DNA from: an uncultured Alphaproteobacteria bacterium
GTDB lineage: Bacteria > Pseudomonadota > Alphaproteobacteria > UBA9655
Direction: 5' to 3'
DNA length: 57,487 nucleotides
Assembly (NCBI GenBank): GCA_937967795.1
Contig: CALBSK010000063.1
Coordinates: forward strand, 1-57,487
Shown: one piece after another, positions 16,457 to 25,505 of the stretch
How positions within the stretch are numbered: position 1 is the first letter of the stretch
Layout: every line of letters begins with the position of its first letter
The notes under the pieces: generated by a model
What the model saw: only the letters and a program-made list of their open reading frames with translations
Database searches by the model: none
What the model was told of the DNA's origin: nothing
Position numbers and translations under genes: made by a program

Positions 16457-17365
16457 TTACTTTTTCTCAGGCGCTGGCGCGGCCTCCTGAGGAGCTTCGC
16501 CAGCAGGAGCAGCCGGTTCAGCTTTATCCGCCTTCTTTTCCGGCTCAAGGGGCATGGGCTTGCCGTCCTTATCAAAAAGTTCAATCTTGGCCTTACCGCG
16601 TAAATCTTTAACAAGGGCAAGAATGGCTTCTTGGGTCATAAGGGACTTTATTTCGTTCTTCACATCTTCAAATTTAGGAGGTTTTGCATCACGAAATTCC
16701 TCAACTTTCAAAACATGCCACCCAAAATCTGTTTTGATCGGCTCTTGGCTGTAAGACCCTGGCGTCAAAGCAAATGCTGCCTCAGCAAGCTCTTGAGGTA
16801 ATTCTGCTTTTCTAAACCAACCAAGGTCTCCTCCTTCCTTTGCTGAAGGGTCTTCGGATTTAGCTTGGGCAAGCTTTTTGAAATCAGTCCCGTTTTTTAA
16901 GGCCTTGATAACAGATGCGCCTTTGTCTTTGGTGTCCACCTGGATTTGGCGCAAATGGACTTCTTTTTCTTGAGGGAAGTTTTTGACAATCTCATCATAT
17001 TTAGCTTTAACAGCAGCATCTGTGATGGAATCCTTAACCTTACTCATAAGATACGCTTGCATAATAACGTCTTCTGCTGCCTTAGCGATTGCTTTTTTGA
17101 CGTCTGGCTTTTCAGCTTCTCCTGAAGTTTGGGCGGCTTTATTAATCAAATAAGTATCTACCTTTTGGTTTAAGAGAACAGGGAAAATTTTATCATCAGG
17201 AGCGGATTGATATTGCTTGGGAAGGCTAGCCTTTGCTTCCATGACTTGAGAATAGGTAAACTTTTGTCCATTAACGATCGCCACGACGGGATCAGCAGCA
17301 AGAACAGGTGTGGATGCGGTTAAAAAAGCAATTAGACTTATTGATTTCAGAAGGGATGTTTTCAT
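16457..17365 (-). CDS. Periplasmic parvulin-type peptidyl-prolyl isomerase
   Basis: A 302-aa secreted foldase. A Sec signal peptide (about 1-24, ending 'PVLAADP') is followed by a SurA_N-like helical domain (about 30-125) and one parvulin domain (about 135-235: 'VHLRQIQVDTKD', 'GGDLGWFRKAELPQ', 'TDFGWHVLKVE'). The C-terminus is Lys/Pro/Ala/Glu-rich. It would isomerise prolyl bonds and chaperone outer membrane proteins in the periplasm, like PrsA/PpiC/SurA-like proteins. Single domain and size favour the PpiC/PrsA-like alphaproteobacterial type over SurA. It is monocistronic. Confidence 0.9.
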   Translation of the reverse strand: MKTSLLKSISLIAFLTASTPVLAADPVVAIVNGQKFTYSQVMEAKASLPKQYQSAPDDKIFPVLLNQKVDTYLINKAAQTSGEAEKPDVKKAIAKAAEDVIMQAYLMSKVKDSITDAAVKAKYDEIVKNFPQEKEVHLRQIQVDTKDKGASVIKALKNGTDFKKLAQAKSEDPSAKEGGDLGWFRKAELPQELAEAAFALTPGSYSQEPIKTDFGWHVLKVEEFRDAKPPKFEDVKNEIKSLMTQEAILALVKDLRGKAKIELFDKDGKPMPLEPEKKADKAEPAAPAGEAPQEAAPAPEKK

Positions 17366-17535
17366 TTTCTTTCATATCCTTACAGTGGCATTAAATAAAT
17401 CGAGGGCACGCCACCCTAATACACCTCATTTTACAAGAAAAGAGTAAAACACAAGGACGAACGAGACGCAAGCCCTTGTGATTACTCTCAATAAAAGCTA
17501 TTTTAAAGAAAAGTCACTTTTATTTTTAGGATTCC

Positions 17536-18444
17536 ATGTCACAGATCATTGTCGCCGCTCTCTATCAATTTATCTCTTGTCCCGATTATAAAGAAGTCCA
17601 GCCCAAATTGAAGGCCTTCTGTGAGCATGAAAAAATAAAGGGAATTCTTCTTTTAGCGGAAGAAGGAATTAATGGAACGGTTGCAGGATCACGAAAATCT
17701 ATAGATGCTTTAAAATCTTTTCTTGAAAAGAAGTTTACATCTTTAGAATATAAGGAAGCCACAGCTGATGAGTTGCCTTTTCATCGCATGAAAGCTCGCC
17801 TTAAGAAAGAAATCGTGACTCTTGGCGTACCCACCAATCCTTGCGAAATGGTAGGAACCTATGTGAATCCCCAAGAGTGGAATGATCTTATTTCTGACCC
17901 TGAGATTTTGCTGATTGATACGCGAAATGATTATGAAGTTAACATCGGTACATTTCACGGCGCTCTGAACCCAAAAACCTGCTCATTCACCGAATTTCCT
18001 CAATTTGTTAAAACTCTCGAAAATTCAAAACATAAACGGATCGCTATGTTTTGCACGGGAGGTATTCGGTGCGAAAAAGCCTCATCTTACATGCTCTCAC
18101 AAGGATTTGAGACCGTTTATCACCTTAAAGGAGGAATTCTAAAATACCTTGAAACCATTCCTCCCGAAAAAAGTCTTTGGAAAGGAGACTGTTTTGTCTT
18201 TGATCACCGGGTTGCAGTTGGTCACGGGCTTGATTTTGGTCGATTTGAATCTTGTCATGGCTGTCGTCATCCTCTCTCAGAAGAGGAAAGAAACTCTCCC
18301 CATTATGAACGGGGCGTGTCTTGTTCTCATTGTTATCCCTCTCTCACTCCTAAAAAACGTGAAGCCGCTCGGATGCGTCAACGTCAAGAAGATTTAGCCC
18401 GGGCCCGCGGACAAAAGCATATAGGGGCTTTAATGAAAAACTGA
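17536..18444 (+). CDS. trhO: tRNA uridine(34) hydroxylase TrhO (rhodanese family)
   Basis: A 302-aa protein of the UPF0176/YceA family. The N-terminal acylphosphatase-like domain ('LLLAEEGINGTVAGSRK') is followed by a rhodanese domain with active-site Cys in 'MFCTGGIRCEKASSYM' and a C-terminal Cys-rich region ('CHGCRHPLSEEE', 'CSHCYPSL') likely binding metal. The family makes 5-hydroxyuridine at the wobble base of tRNAs in an oxygen-dependent reaction. All signature cysteines are present. Confidence 0.92.
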   Translation: MSQIIVAALYQFISCPDYKEVQPKLKAFCEHEKIKGILLLAEEGINGTVAGSRKSIDALKSFLEKKFTSLEYKEATADELPFHRMKARLKKEIVTLGVPTNPCEMVGTYVNPQEWNDLISDPEILLIDTRNDYEVNIGTFHGALNPKTCSFTEFPQFVKTLENSKHKRIAMFCTGGIRCEKASSYMLSQGFETVYHLKGGILKYLETIPPEKSLWKGDCFVFDHRVAVGHGLDFGRFESCHGCRHPLSEEERNSPHYERGVSCSHCYPSLTPKKREAARMRQRQEDLARARGQKHIGALMKN

Positions 18445-18526
18445 GTGTCTTGTGCCATAATTTCTAAATATATTTTAATTTGAAAAATGTGAATTTTTTA
18501 TTATATAACATTTAGCGTTATTAACA

Positions 18527-20830
18527 ATGGTGATAATTGTGTTGAAAAGTATTCTTAAATCTACGGTAAGCTCTCTCGCTCTTCTAAGCTTTCTCTCTTC
18601 TCTTACGCCTTCTTTTGCGATGGATGGGAAAGACGACGAACAAAAACAATCTAATAATATTCAGAAAATTCTTCAACCTTTTAAGCAACAGAAACTCGAT
18701 AACCTTACTCAGGGGAAAAACCAGCAAAATAAAATAAATGTAATATCCATTGAAGGAATCCAGGTACCTGAAGAGATTTTTATGTTGATTCTTCTTCGGC
18801 TGAATGGACAAGATCTCTTGAATACCCAAAAGGTTTGCAAATCTTGGAAAAGCGTAAATACCGCCTTGCAAATATGGCGACTTGAAAACTGGACAAAAGA
18901 AAGAGATAGCCATAACCCCGCTCAGCTTCTTGCGTATAATATCCCACCTTTTCCCTATGCTTTTAATATACTGGCATCGCGCCACATCCCAACGGATCTT
19001 CTCGCCCAATTTCCTGAAGCCGTCAATGCTTGGGGTCTTTTCAGCACTTCTGCTTGTAATCAACAAGCGTATCAATCTATTCTAACGAATTCTCTTTCCT
19101 TTCTAAATTCAGAATTGATTCAAGAGTTTGGCTCAGCTGTGAAGAAAAAACCTAAGGAGGAAAAAGACGTTATTTACTCCTTTCTGACGCGATGGGCTCT
19201 TAATCATCTCAATCTATTGGACGTTCCTTCAACTGTATTAATAGCAACTTTTCTTAAGGAACTTCCCGAATCCCGCAGGCTATTAGTGCGGGCTATCGAC
19301 ACTCTGCAAGTGAACTGGGACAAACCTAATTGGGAACTCGTTGAGGGCTCTAACGAGTATCACCGCTTCTTCCAAGCCGTAAGAGCCCTTGCGCTCTTAG
19401 GCCTTAGTACGAACGGCGAAACGCAAGCAACCTATATTTTATCATATTTAAATCAAATTAAGTATCTTTCAGTTTCCTATCCTACCGATTTTAAAGAAAA
19501 TAATATTAATTCAGACATCTTAAATCGCCTTAGCGGATATATTAGAAGTACTCTCTTTGCCTTAACCTCTCAGGACAAAAGATATTACTTGCGCCAATTG
19601 TTTGAAGACTATGCTTATTTGAATGATCAAGAAGGTATTTATGAAAAGCTAAAATCCATGAGTATGGAAGAGATGGGATTTTTATTATCTTCTCCCGAAG
19701 AGAATGCGGAATGGTCAAGTCCTATAGAACACCTTATCAGCCAGCAGAATCTCTCTCTTGTAGAGGCCATTTTAGCCGAAGCTGAAAAGAGAGCTCCAAA
19801 TCGTCCCCTTTATAGAGAACTCAAACTGAAAGTGCTAGAGCAGATTGTATGGAAAGAAGAAAAATCCGTAGAAGAACAGCAAAAGCTTATGGACTTTTTT
19901 AAAGAAGCGCCTATGGATTTTTGGAATGAGGATCTGTCCTCATATAATGGCAATACTAAACCAAGCTATTTATTGTATATACTTTCTACTTTGGAAGGAA
20001 ACCAAGAAGAGCTCGCCTCCATAATTCAGAAGTTGAATAATGACAATTTACAATATTTAGTGAGCTGTATAGGCGGCACTGAAGACACGCTTTTATCTCG
20101 CTTGACTTTACAAGAAGCCGAAGAGCGATTCAAGGATGATACTTTTCTTCCCTTGGTTAAATTGAAAAAAGCCCAGTTCATTCTTGGCGTCCAAGATAAG
20201 GCCAAATTTTCTGAAGCAGAAAATTTGCTTAAGGATGTGTTAAAATCGATGGAAGGAATGGAGTGGTCTGATTCAGACGAAGACGAAGACGAAGACGAAG
20301 ACGAAGACGATTCGATGAATACCGAAGAGGATTCAATAAATGAAATTTCTTCTTCAACAAACAGTTCGACTGAAAAAGCATGGGATAAATATGATTATGG
20401 TGATGCCTTGTATGCTCGTGCCGCTCTTTACATCTTTCAAGGGAAGTTTCAGGAAGCTAAGGAGGACCTAAAAATTCCGTCTAAAGGAGAAGGTCATGTG
20501 ATTCTACCCGCTTTCAAAAGCCAACTTGAAAATTCAGAGTTACCTGCGGAACTTATACAATTAGCCGGAGAAGGAATCTATCCCGAAATATTTAAAAATA
20601 ATTATGAACGCCCTTTCCCTAGCTATAGTATAATGGAAGAAATAGAGGAAAATAATTGGTTCTTTGAAGCGGCCATCGAAAAGGGCCTATTGACACGTGA
20701 GATTTTTGAAGAGAGGAAGAAGAAAATCCAAACGGCTGTTGAAGCATCTTTGTCTGATGAAGATGCACCAGAAGAATTTGAGTTTGAAGAAAAAAGCCCC
20801 CATAAAGATAAAGAAAAAGAAGAAGATTAA
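18527..20830 (+). CDS. Secreted F-box protein
   Basis: A 767-aa protein with an N-terminal Sec-type signal (hydrophobic run about 14-28, ending 'TPSFAMDG'). A canonical F-box lies at about 78-118: 'IQVPEEIFMLILLRLNGQDL' then 'VCKSWKSV' and a closing Trp. F-boxes dock to eukaryotic Skp1 in SCF ubiquitin ligases, so a role in host-protein degradation is a reasonable inference. The rest is helical, with TPR-like stretches near residue 630 and an Asp/Glu repeat at about 582-598, ending in a charged tail. The start is uncertain: ATG 18527 lacks a good ribosome binding site, and a GTG/TTG five codons later may be used. A terminator follows. Confidence 0.82.
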   Translation: MVIIVLKSILKSTVSSLALLSFLSSLTPSFAMDGKDDEQKQSNNIQKILQPFKQQKLDNLTQGKNQQNKINVISIEGIQVPEEIFMLILLRLNGQDLLNTQKVCKSWKSVNTALQIWRLENWTKERDSHNPAQLLAYNIPPFPYAFNILASRHIPTDLLAQFPEAVNAWGLFSTSACNQQAYQSILTNSLSFLNSELIQEFGSAVKKKPKEEKDVIYSFLTRWALNHLNLLDVPSTVLIATFLKELPESRRLLVRAIDTLQVNWDKPNWELVEGSNEYHRFFQAVRALALLGLSTNGETQATYILSYLNQIKYLSVSYPTDFKENNINSDILNRLSGYIRSTLFALTSQDKRYYLRQLFEDYAYLNDQEGIYEKLKSMSMEEMGFLLSSPEENAEWSSPIEHLISQQNLSLVEAILAEAEKRAPNRPLYRELKLKVLEQIVWKEEKSVEEQQKLMDFFKEAPMDFWNEDLSSYNGNTKPSYLLYILSTLEGNQEELASIIQKLNNDNLQYLVSCIGGTEDTLLSRLTLQEAEERFKDDTFLPLVKLKKAQFILGVQDKAKFSEAENLLKDVLKSMEGMEWSDSDEDEDEDEDEDDSMNTEEDSINEISSSTNSSTEKAWDKYDYGDALYARAALYIFQGKFQEAKEDLKIPSKGEGHVILPAFKSQLENSELPAELIQLAGEGIYPEIFKNNYERPFPSYSIMEEIEENNWFFEAAIEKGLLTREIFEERKKKIQTAVEASLSDEDAPEEFEFEEKSPHKDKEKEED
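20275..20309 (+). repeat. Hexanucleotide microsatellite (GACGAA)
   Basis: Five perfect GACGAA units plus a partial sixth, encoding Asp-Glu repeats inside the F-box protein. Unit length is a multiple of three, so slippage would change tract length without frameshift. Confidence 0.9.
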
Positions 20831-20842
20831 TAAAAACGCGAG

Positions 20843-20873
20843 AAACTCCCGTTTAGAAAAACGGGGGTTTTTC
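20843..20873 (+). terminator. Rho-independent terminator of the F-box gene
   Basis: A 12-bp stem with one G-T pair, AAACTCCCGTTT / AAACGGGGGTTT, a 4-nt loop and a T tract. It starts 12 bp after the F-box stop codon. Confidence 0.85.
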
Positions 20874-21074
20874 ATTTTTAAATTGGTCATTTTTCTGTTT
20901 TCTTGATTTTTTATTTTTTCTTATCCAGGATCATAAGGAAAAAATAAGAACTTTAACTCCTCACAAACTTCCGCAATGCCGTTGTAGGAAACAAGGAAAT
21001 ACTTATACCCAATTGCGCTGGGAATATGTTAGATATGACGCAAGCTCATTGGATTTTAAGTTAGCGCCAGGAAT

Positions 21075-21392
21075 ATGACTGAACAAAAAGGGCACTCCAT
21101 GAATGATTTTCACCTCTTGGCAAATCAAACTTTGGAAGACCTCGCGGATTTTTTTGAATCTTCCTGGCCAGAGGCAGACGTAGATTTACTGGATGGCACA
21201 TTAACCGTGACTCTTCCCAGGGGACGCCAATATGTTATTAATAAGCATGGCGTTACGCGCCAGGTTTGGGTTTCGTCTCCCTTTACAGGCGCCCATCATT
21301 TTCAAATGAAAAATAACGAATGGAAATGCACACGTACCGATGTACGCCTTCAAGATCTGCTATTGAATGAGCGGAATATTCATGCTGCGTGA
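21075..21392 (+). CDS. cyaY: Frataxin-like protein CyaY
   Basis: A 105-aa frataxin homologue. The acidic first helix ('LANQTLEDLADFFESSWPEA') and the beta-sheet 'DVDLLDGTLTVTLPRGRQYV' then 'QVWVSSPFTGAHHF' are diagnostic, with the C-terminal helix 'RTDVRLQDLLLNE'. CyaY binds iron and regulates IscS-driven Fe-S cluster assembly. An in-frame ATG at codon 9 ('MNDFHLLAN') is an alternative start. The gene overlaps the ABC exporter by 11-26 bp depending on that gene's start, so the two are probably co-transcribed. Confidence 0.9.
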   Translation: MTEQKGHSMNDFHLLANQTLEDLADFFESSWPEADVDLLDGTLTVTLPRGRQYVINKHGVTRQVWVSSPFTGAHHFQMKNNEWKCTRTDVRLQDLLLNERNIHAA

Positions 21393-23145
21393 GCCTAGCT
21401 ATCTTGATCATGAGATTCCCCAAGAGAGACCTCTCGGGAGAAACCCCACTATTTTAAGAAAAATTATCCCTTATATTCTTCACTATCCTAAAAGTCTTAT
21501 TTTCTCTTTTCTAAGTATTCTTCTGGCTTCCCTCACCGTTCTAGGCTTTGGCATAGGGCTCCGCTATTTTGTAGATTATGGATTTTCTGAAAATTCTACA
21601 CGTGGGCTTATGAGTTCTCTTTTTGGGCTTTTTATCACTGTTATTATTATGGCTATAGCAAGTTATGGACGCCTTTATTGGGTTTCACAATTGAGTGAGC
21701 GCGTTATTGCAGATTTGAGAAAAGCTATTTTTTGCCATCTTCTTAAACAAAGCGTCAGTTTTTTTGAATCCGTAAGTTTAGGAGAAATCCAATCTCGCCT
21801 CACCACTGATACAACTCTTTTACAAATTGTGCTTGGAACGTCAATTCCGATTGCTCTTCGTAATCTTCTGATTATTGTGGGAGGGCTTATTATGCTGATT
21901 TTGACAAGCTCTTTTCTCACTGGCATTATCACTCTTGTTATTCCTTTCGTTTTAATTCCTATTCTTACCTATGGGAAAAGGGTTCAACTGTATTCTCGTT
22001 TAGCACAAGACGAAACATCTTCTGTTTCTCAGCGCCTTGATGAAACATTTGGAGCGATTCGCACTGTATTTTCTTTTTGTCGTGAATCCTATATGACTCA
22101 TCTTTTCACAACCCAAGTTGAAAATACATACAAGGCCTCGTTAAAGCGTGTTGAAGCACGGGCCCGTCTCACAGCGCTTGTCATGTTTTTTGTCTTTGGA
22201 GGTGTAAGTGTTGTGTTGTGGTATGGGGGACAGAATGTCCTTAAAGGACATATGACACCGGGTCAGTTATCTTCTTTTCTTTTTTATGGGGTCGCTGTAG
22301 CTGGGGCAGCTGGGTCTTTGAGTGAAATTCATGGGGATATATTAAGAGCCGCTGGGGGCGTTGAACGAATTTTTGAGTTTCTGGCTTTAAAATCTCCTCT
22401 TAAAATTCCTTATGAACTCCAGTCTCTCTCTGCTTCATCTCAAGGATATCTTCAATTTCTCAATGTATCTTTCGCCTATCCTTCACGACCCAATCACCTT
22501 GTCCTTAATGATATTTCTTTTGAGGTCTTTAAAGGAGAAACGATTGCGCTTATGGGACCTTCAGGAGTTGGGAAAACAACGGTCTTTAATCTGTTGATGC
22601 GCTTTTACGATCCTTTGAAAGGTCAAATTTGCATTGATGGTATATCTTTAGAAAATCTTGATCTGCACGCTTTACGTCATACCATCGGGTTGGTCCCTCA
22701 GGATCCTTTTCTCTTTAGTGGTACTTTCTTGGAGAATATTCGATTTGGAAGATTGAACGCGACCCATGATGAAGTTAAAGCAGCGGCAAAAGCGGCTTAT
22801 ATAGACGAGTTCATCGAAGGGCTTCCTCAAGGGTATCATACACATGTGGGAGAGAAGGGAGTTAGCCTTTCCGGTGGTCAACGCCAGCGCATTGCTATTG
22901 CTCGCGCTATTTTAAAAAACCCTCCTATTTTACTGCTTGATGAGGCTACAAGCGCCCTTGATGTGAAGAGCGAAGGCAAGGTTCAACAGGCTCTCGAAAC
23001 TCTTAAACTTAATCGCACTACCCTCATCATCGCTCACCGTCACTCCACAATTCAAACCGCTGATCGCGTTCTTATCTTAAGGCATGGGACAGGAGTGACT
23101 CTTGAGTCACCTAGAAATCTCTTACAGAAGAAAGAGAATGTTTAA
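21367..23145 (+). CDS. ABC exporter half-transporter (MsbA/LmrA-like)
   Basis: A 592-aa fused permease-ATPase. Six membrane segments span about 35-310. The nucleotide-binding domain follows: Walker A 'GPSGVGKTT', Q-loop 'VPQDPFLF', signature 'LSGGQRQRIAIARAI', Walker B 'ILLLDEATSALD' and H-loop 'IIAHR'. It would work as a homodimer exporting lipid or another hydrophobic substrate; the substrate is not evident. All ATPase motifs are intact. The start may be ATG 21367 or 21382. It overlaps cyaY in another frame. Confidence 0.9.
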   Translation: MSGIFMLREPSYLDHEIPQERPLGRNPTILRKIIPYILHYPKSLIFSFLSILLASLTVLGFGIGLRYFVDYGFSENSTRGLMSSLFGLFITVIIMAIASYGRLYWVSQLSERVIADLRKAIFCHLLKQSVSFFESVSLGEIQSRLTTDTTLLQIVLGTSIPIALRNLLIIVGGLIMLILTSSFLTGIITLVIPFVLIPILTYGKRVQLYSRLAQDETSSVSQRLDETFGAIRTVFSFCRESYMTHLFTTQVENTYKASLKRVEARARLTALVMFFVFGGVSVVLWYGGQNVLKGHMTPGQLSSFLFYGVAVAGAAGSLSEIHGDILRAAGGVERIFEFLALKSPLKIPYELQSLSASSQGYLQFLNVSFAYPSRPNHLVLNDISFEVFKGETIALMGPSGVGKTTVFNLLMRFYDPLKGQICIDGISLENLDLHALRHTIGLVPQDPFLFSGTFLENIRFGRLNATHDEVKAAAKAAYIDEFIEGLPQGYHTHVGEKGVSLSGGQRQRIAIARAILKNPPILLLDEATSALDVKSEGKVQQALETLKLNRTTLIIAHRHSTIQTADRVLILRHGTGVTLESPRNLLQKKENV

Positions 23146-23175
23146 GGAAAATAGATATAATGGATGGAGTTTTTT

Positions 23176-23418
23176 CTAAAACTCCCATTCCAATTTTCCA
23201 TGATTATCATCCAAATCAAAATTCATTTCAGGAGAATCTGGTGTTGATTGATCGTAAAGATCAACCGCTTCATTATAACAAGTTCTGCAATTTGGGCCGT
23301 CTCCGTTACAATCAGACCCGCAATGATTCGTAATAAATGTATCAATAGAATTAAGAGCGTGTAGCTGGGAACCCATGGTTAGGAAAACGCCTGCGAGTAT
23401 AAGAATTCTTTGAAGCAT
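23176..23418 (-). CDS. Small secreted cysteine-containing protein
   Basis: An 80-aa protein with a Sec signal peptide ('MLQRILILAGVFLTMGSQLHA') and a mature part of about 58 residues with four cysteines ('CGSDCNGDGPNCRTC') and an acidic end ('FDLDDNHGKLEWEF'). The cysteines could form two disulfides or bind metal. The start at 23418 has AAGGAG in front; an upstream ATG adds eight unlikely residues. The gene follows the DUF1059 gene by about 10 bp. No family recognised. Confidence 0.65.
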   Translation of the reverse strand: MLQRILILAGVFLTMGSQLHALNSIDTFITNHCGSDCNGDGPNCRTCYNEAVDLYDQSTPDSPEMNFDLDDNHGKLEWEF

Positions 23419-23428
23419 ATAATCTCCT

Positions 23429-23620
23429 TTAATCTTTTGCATCTCTCAATAAATGTTTGATGGCTTTCCGTAATTCAGGCGTGTCCTTTTCGCCATGGCA
23501 ACTCTTGGCGTGTTCAACCCCTGCTTTGATTACTTCTTCTTCCGTCCCAGAGATGGCAAGCGTACATTTGCTATTAACCTCAACTAATCGACAATCGATG
23601 ACTTTTCTTTTTTCTGTCAT
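23429..23620 (-). CDS. DUF1059 domain protein
   Basis: A 63-aa protein matching the DUF1059 pattern: 'VIDCRLV' near the start, 'CTLAISGTEEEVIKAGVEHA' and a 'HAKSCHG' motif. The three cysteines and the histidines suggest metal binding, but the function is unknown. A GGGAG lies 7 nt before the ATG. It probably heads a two-gene operon with the small secreted protein downstream. In 23621-23931 upstream I see no gene. Confidence 0.8.
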   Translation of the reverse strand: MTEKRKVIDCRLVEVNSKCTLAISGTEEEVIKAGVEHAKSCHGEKDTPELRKAIKHLLRDAKD

Positions 23621-23931
23621 ACAGTTCTCCCTTAAAGCTAGATTAATCTTTCACATCAATTCTAAGAATAAAATGTAAATATTTCCTTAATTAGGAAGAA
23701 GGCGCTGCAAAAGGGTCTTTTCTCAAAAAGGTCATACCGAACTTATGTTTTTAAGCCGTATGATCAACAGAGCGCCAAGTTTAAGTTGAGGTGCTCGAAG
23801 AGAACCGTGGATATTGCTCTGTAAATTCCTAACCATTACTCATGGGGACTAACCATCCAGGGAAAATGCATTTCCATTTTTCTTGAGTATAGGATATTCT
23901 TTTCTAAGAAAGATAAGCGACAAGAGAGCAA

Positions 23932-24828
23932 ATGTCATTAACCTATATTAATCGCGAAGAGCTTCAGACAATCCTCACCCATCTTGATCAAGCCCTGTAT
24001 AATCATGTTCAATGGCATAACGCTCTTCTTCGCACTCTTATTTGCCATCTTCCTCCTGATAAACACAATATTTCACCCAAAGCTCACAAAGAATGCCTTT
24101 TTGGACAATGGTATTACAATGATTCTCCTCAAAAGCTAAAAGATCACCAAGGATTTTCTATATTGGGTGATTCTCATCGCTATATGCATCAACTGGCTAC
24201 CCATTTATTACTTACAATTGAAGCAGGAAGCCCTATTCAAACCCATGATTATGACAATTTTGCGAATGCGATGGAACGGATGCGGCTTGAAATATTTTCC
24301 TTAAAACATGAAGTAGAAATGTCTCTCTATACCCATGATCCCCTGACGGGAGCCATCAATCGAACAGATATGCTTCCTGTATTGCGTGAACTTCACGAAA
24401 TGGTAAAGCGTGAAACACAGAAATGCTCAATTGCCATGATGGATTTAGATAAATTTAAGGAGATTAACGACCACTTCGGTCATCCAGCGGGTGATAAGGT
24501 ATTAGTGGCTCTTGTCCGATATATAACAGATCATCTTCGGCCTTACGATAAATTATTTCGCTACGGAGGAGAAGAATTTTTAATTTGTATGCAACAAACG
24601 GAACTCAATTCTTGTTATGAAAGGATTGAAATTCTACGAGAAGGGATTGCCGAGCTCCCCATTGATATTGGTCGCCTCGATCCCGTCCACCTGACGGCCT
24701 CTTTTGGTGTCACTGAATTTGATCGGAATTCGTCCGTTGAACATTTCATCGAACACGCTGACAAAGCTCTCCTCCTCGCTAAATCAGGAGGGCGTAATTG
24801 TACACGCGTTTGGGACTCTTCGATGTAA
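23932..24828 (+). CDS. Diguanylate cyclase with CZB zinc-sensor domain
   Basis: A 298-aa soluble c-di-GMP synthase. The N-terminal CZB-like domain (about 20-125) has the zinc pattern H29, C55 ('KECLFGQWY'), H82 and H86 ('SHRYMHQLA'). The GGDEF domain has the active site GGEEF (212-216) and an inhibitory I-site RPYD (203-206) five residues before it, so activity and product inhibition should both be intact. CZB-GGDEF proteins such as DgcZ are inhibited by zinc and promote attachment. It is followed 53 bp later by marC. Confidence 0.92.
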   Translation: MSLTYINREELQTILTHLDQALYNHVQWHNALLRTLICHLPPDKHNISPKAHKECLFGQWYYNDSPQKLKDHQGFSILGDSHRYMHQLATHLLLTIEAGSPIQTHDYDNFANAMERMRLEIFSLKHEVEMSLYTHDPLTGAINRTDMLPVLRELHEMVKRETQKCSIAMMDLDKFKEINDHFGHPAGDKVLVALVRYITDHLRPYDKLFRYGGEEFLICMQQTELNSCYERIEILREGIAELPIDIGRLDPVHLTASFGVTEFDRNSSVEHFIEHADKALLLAKSGGRNCTRVWDSSM

Positions 24829-24881
24829 GGAGTCTGTCTTTTTTGCTTTTGAGAAAGCCATTCTTAAGGTAAACTTCTTGC

Positions 24882-25505
24882 ATGCTTAACTCATACCTCA
24901 ATGCCTTTGTCAGCCTTTTTGTCATCATCGATCCTGTAGCGCTTGTGCCGATGTTTATGTCCTTAACACAACGAATGACAACAAAAGATCGCCATAAGTC
25001 GGCTTATATGGCCTGTCTGATTTCCACCATTTTACTTCTTGCCTTTGCCTTTGGAGGAGAACTTCTTTTAAAGCTGATGGGCATTAGTCAAGCGGCTTTT
25101 GAAATTGCGGGTGGATTTTTACTGATGATCGCAGCTGTCGAAATGGTGATTGCCCACCACACGGGAATGACCTCAACCACTCCTCCTGAAGAAAAAGAAG
25201 CCAGCTTAAGTAGAGACATTACCGTCTTTCCTCTTGCCATTCCATTAATCTCAGGCCCAGGAGCACTAACCACAGTCATTCTCGTTGCTCAAGAGGGAGA
25301 ATCCTCCGTCGTTCACCAACTTGTTTTAGTTGGTATTATTCTTGCTGTTATTGGAATAACCTATCTTTTTTTAAAGGCAGCTCCCCTAATTCAAAAAATT
25401 CTGGGTGTAACAGGCTCCAATGTCGTCACCCGCGTTTTTGGAATTATTCTAACGGCGCTTGCTACTCAATTTATCATTAGCGGGATTAAGAAGGCTTTCT
25501 TTTAA
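24882..25505 (+). CDS. MarC family membrane protein
   Basis: A 207-aa protein with six predicted membrane helices, beginning 'LNAFVSLFVIIDPVALVPMF', and with the family's internal repeat ('FPLAIPLISGPGALTTVILV'). MarC proteins were once linked to multiple antibiotic resistance; that link is not supported and the role is unknown. Its last 57 bp overlap the 3' end of the convergent lipoprotein gene. Confidence 0.9.
   Translation: MLNSYLNAFVSLFVIIDPVALVPMFMSLTQRMTTKDRHKSAYMACLISTILLLAFAFGGELLLKLMGISQAAFEIAGGFLLMIAAVEMVIAHHTGMTSTTPPEEKEASLSRDITVFPLAIPLISGPGALTTVILVAQEGESSVVHQLVLVGIILAVIGITYLFLKAAPLIQKILGVTGSNVVTRVFGIILTALATQFIISGIKKAFF

Noticed and set aside
23700..23860. Possible degenerate gene or IS remnant upstream of the cyclase
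   Set aside because: No recognisable protein in any frame and no terminal inverted repeats.
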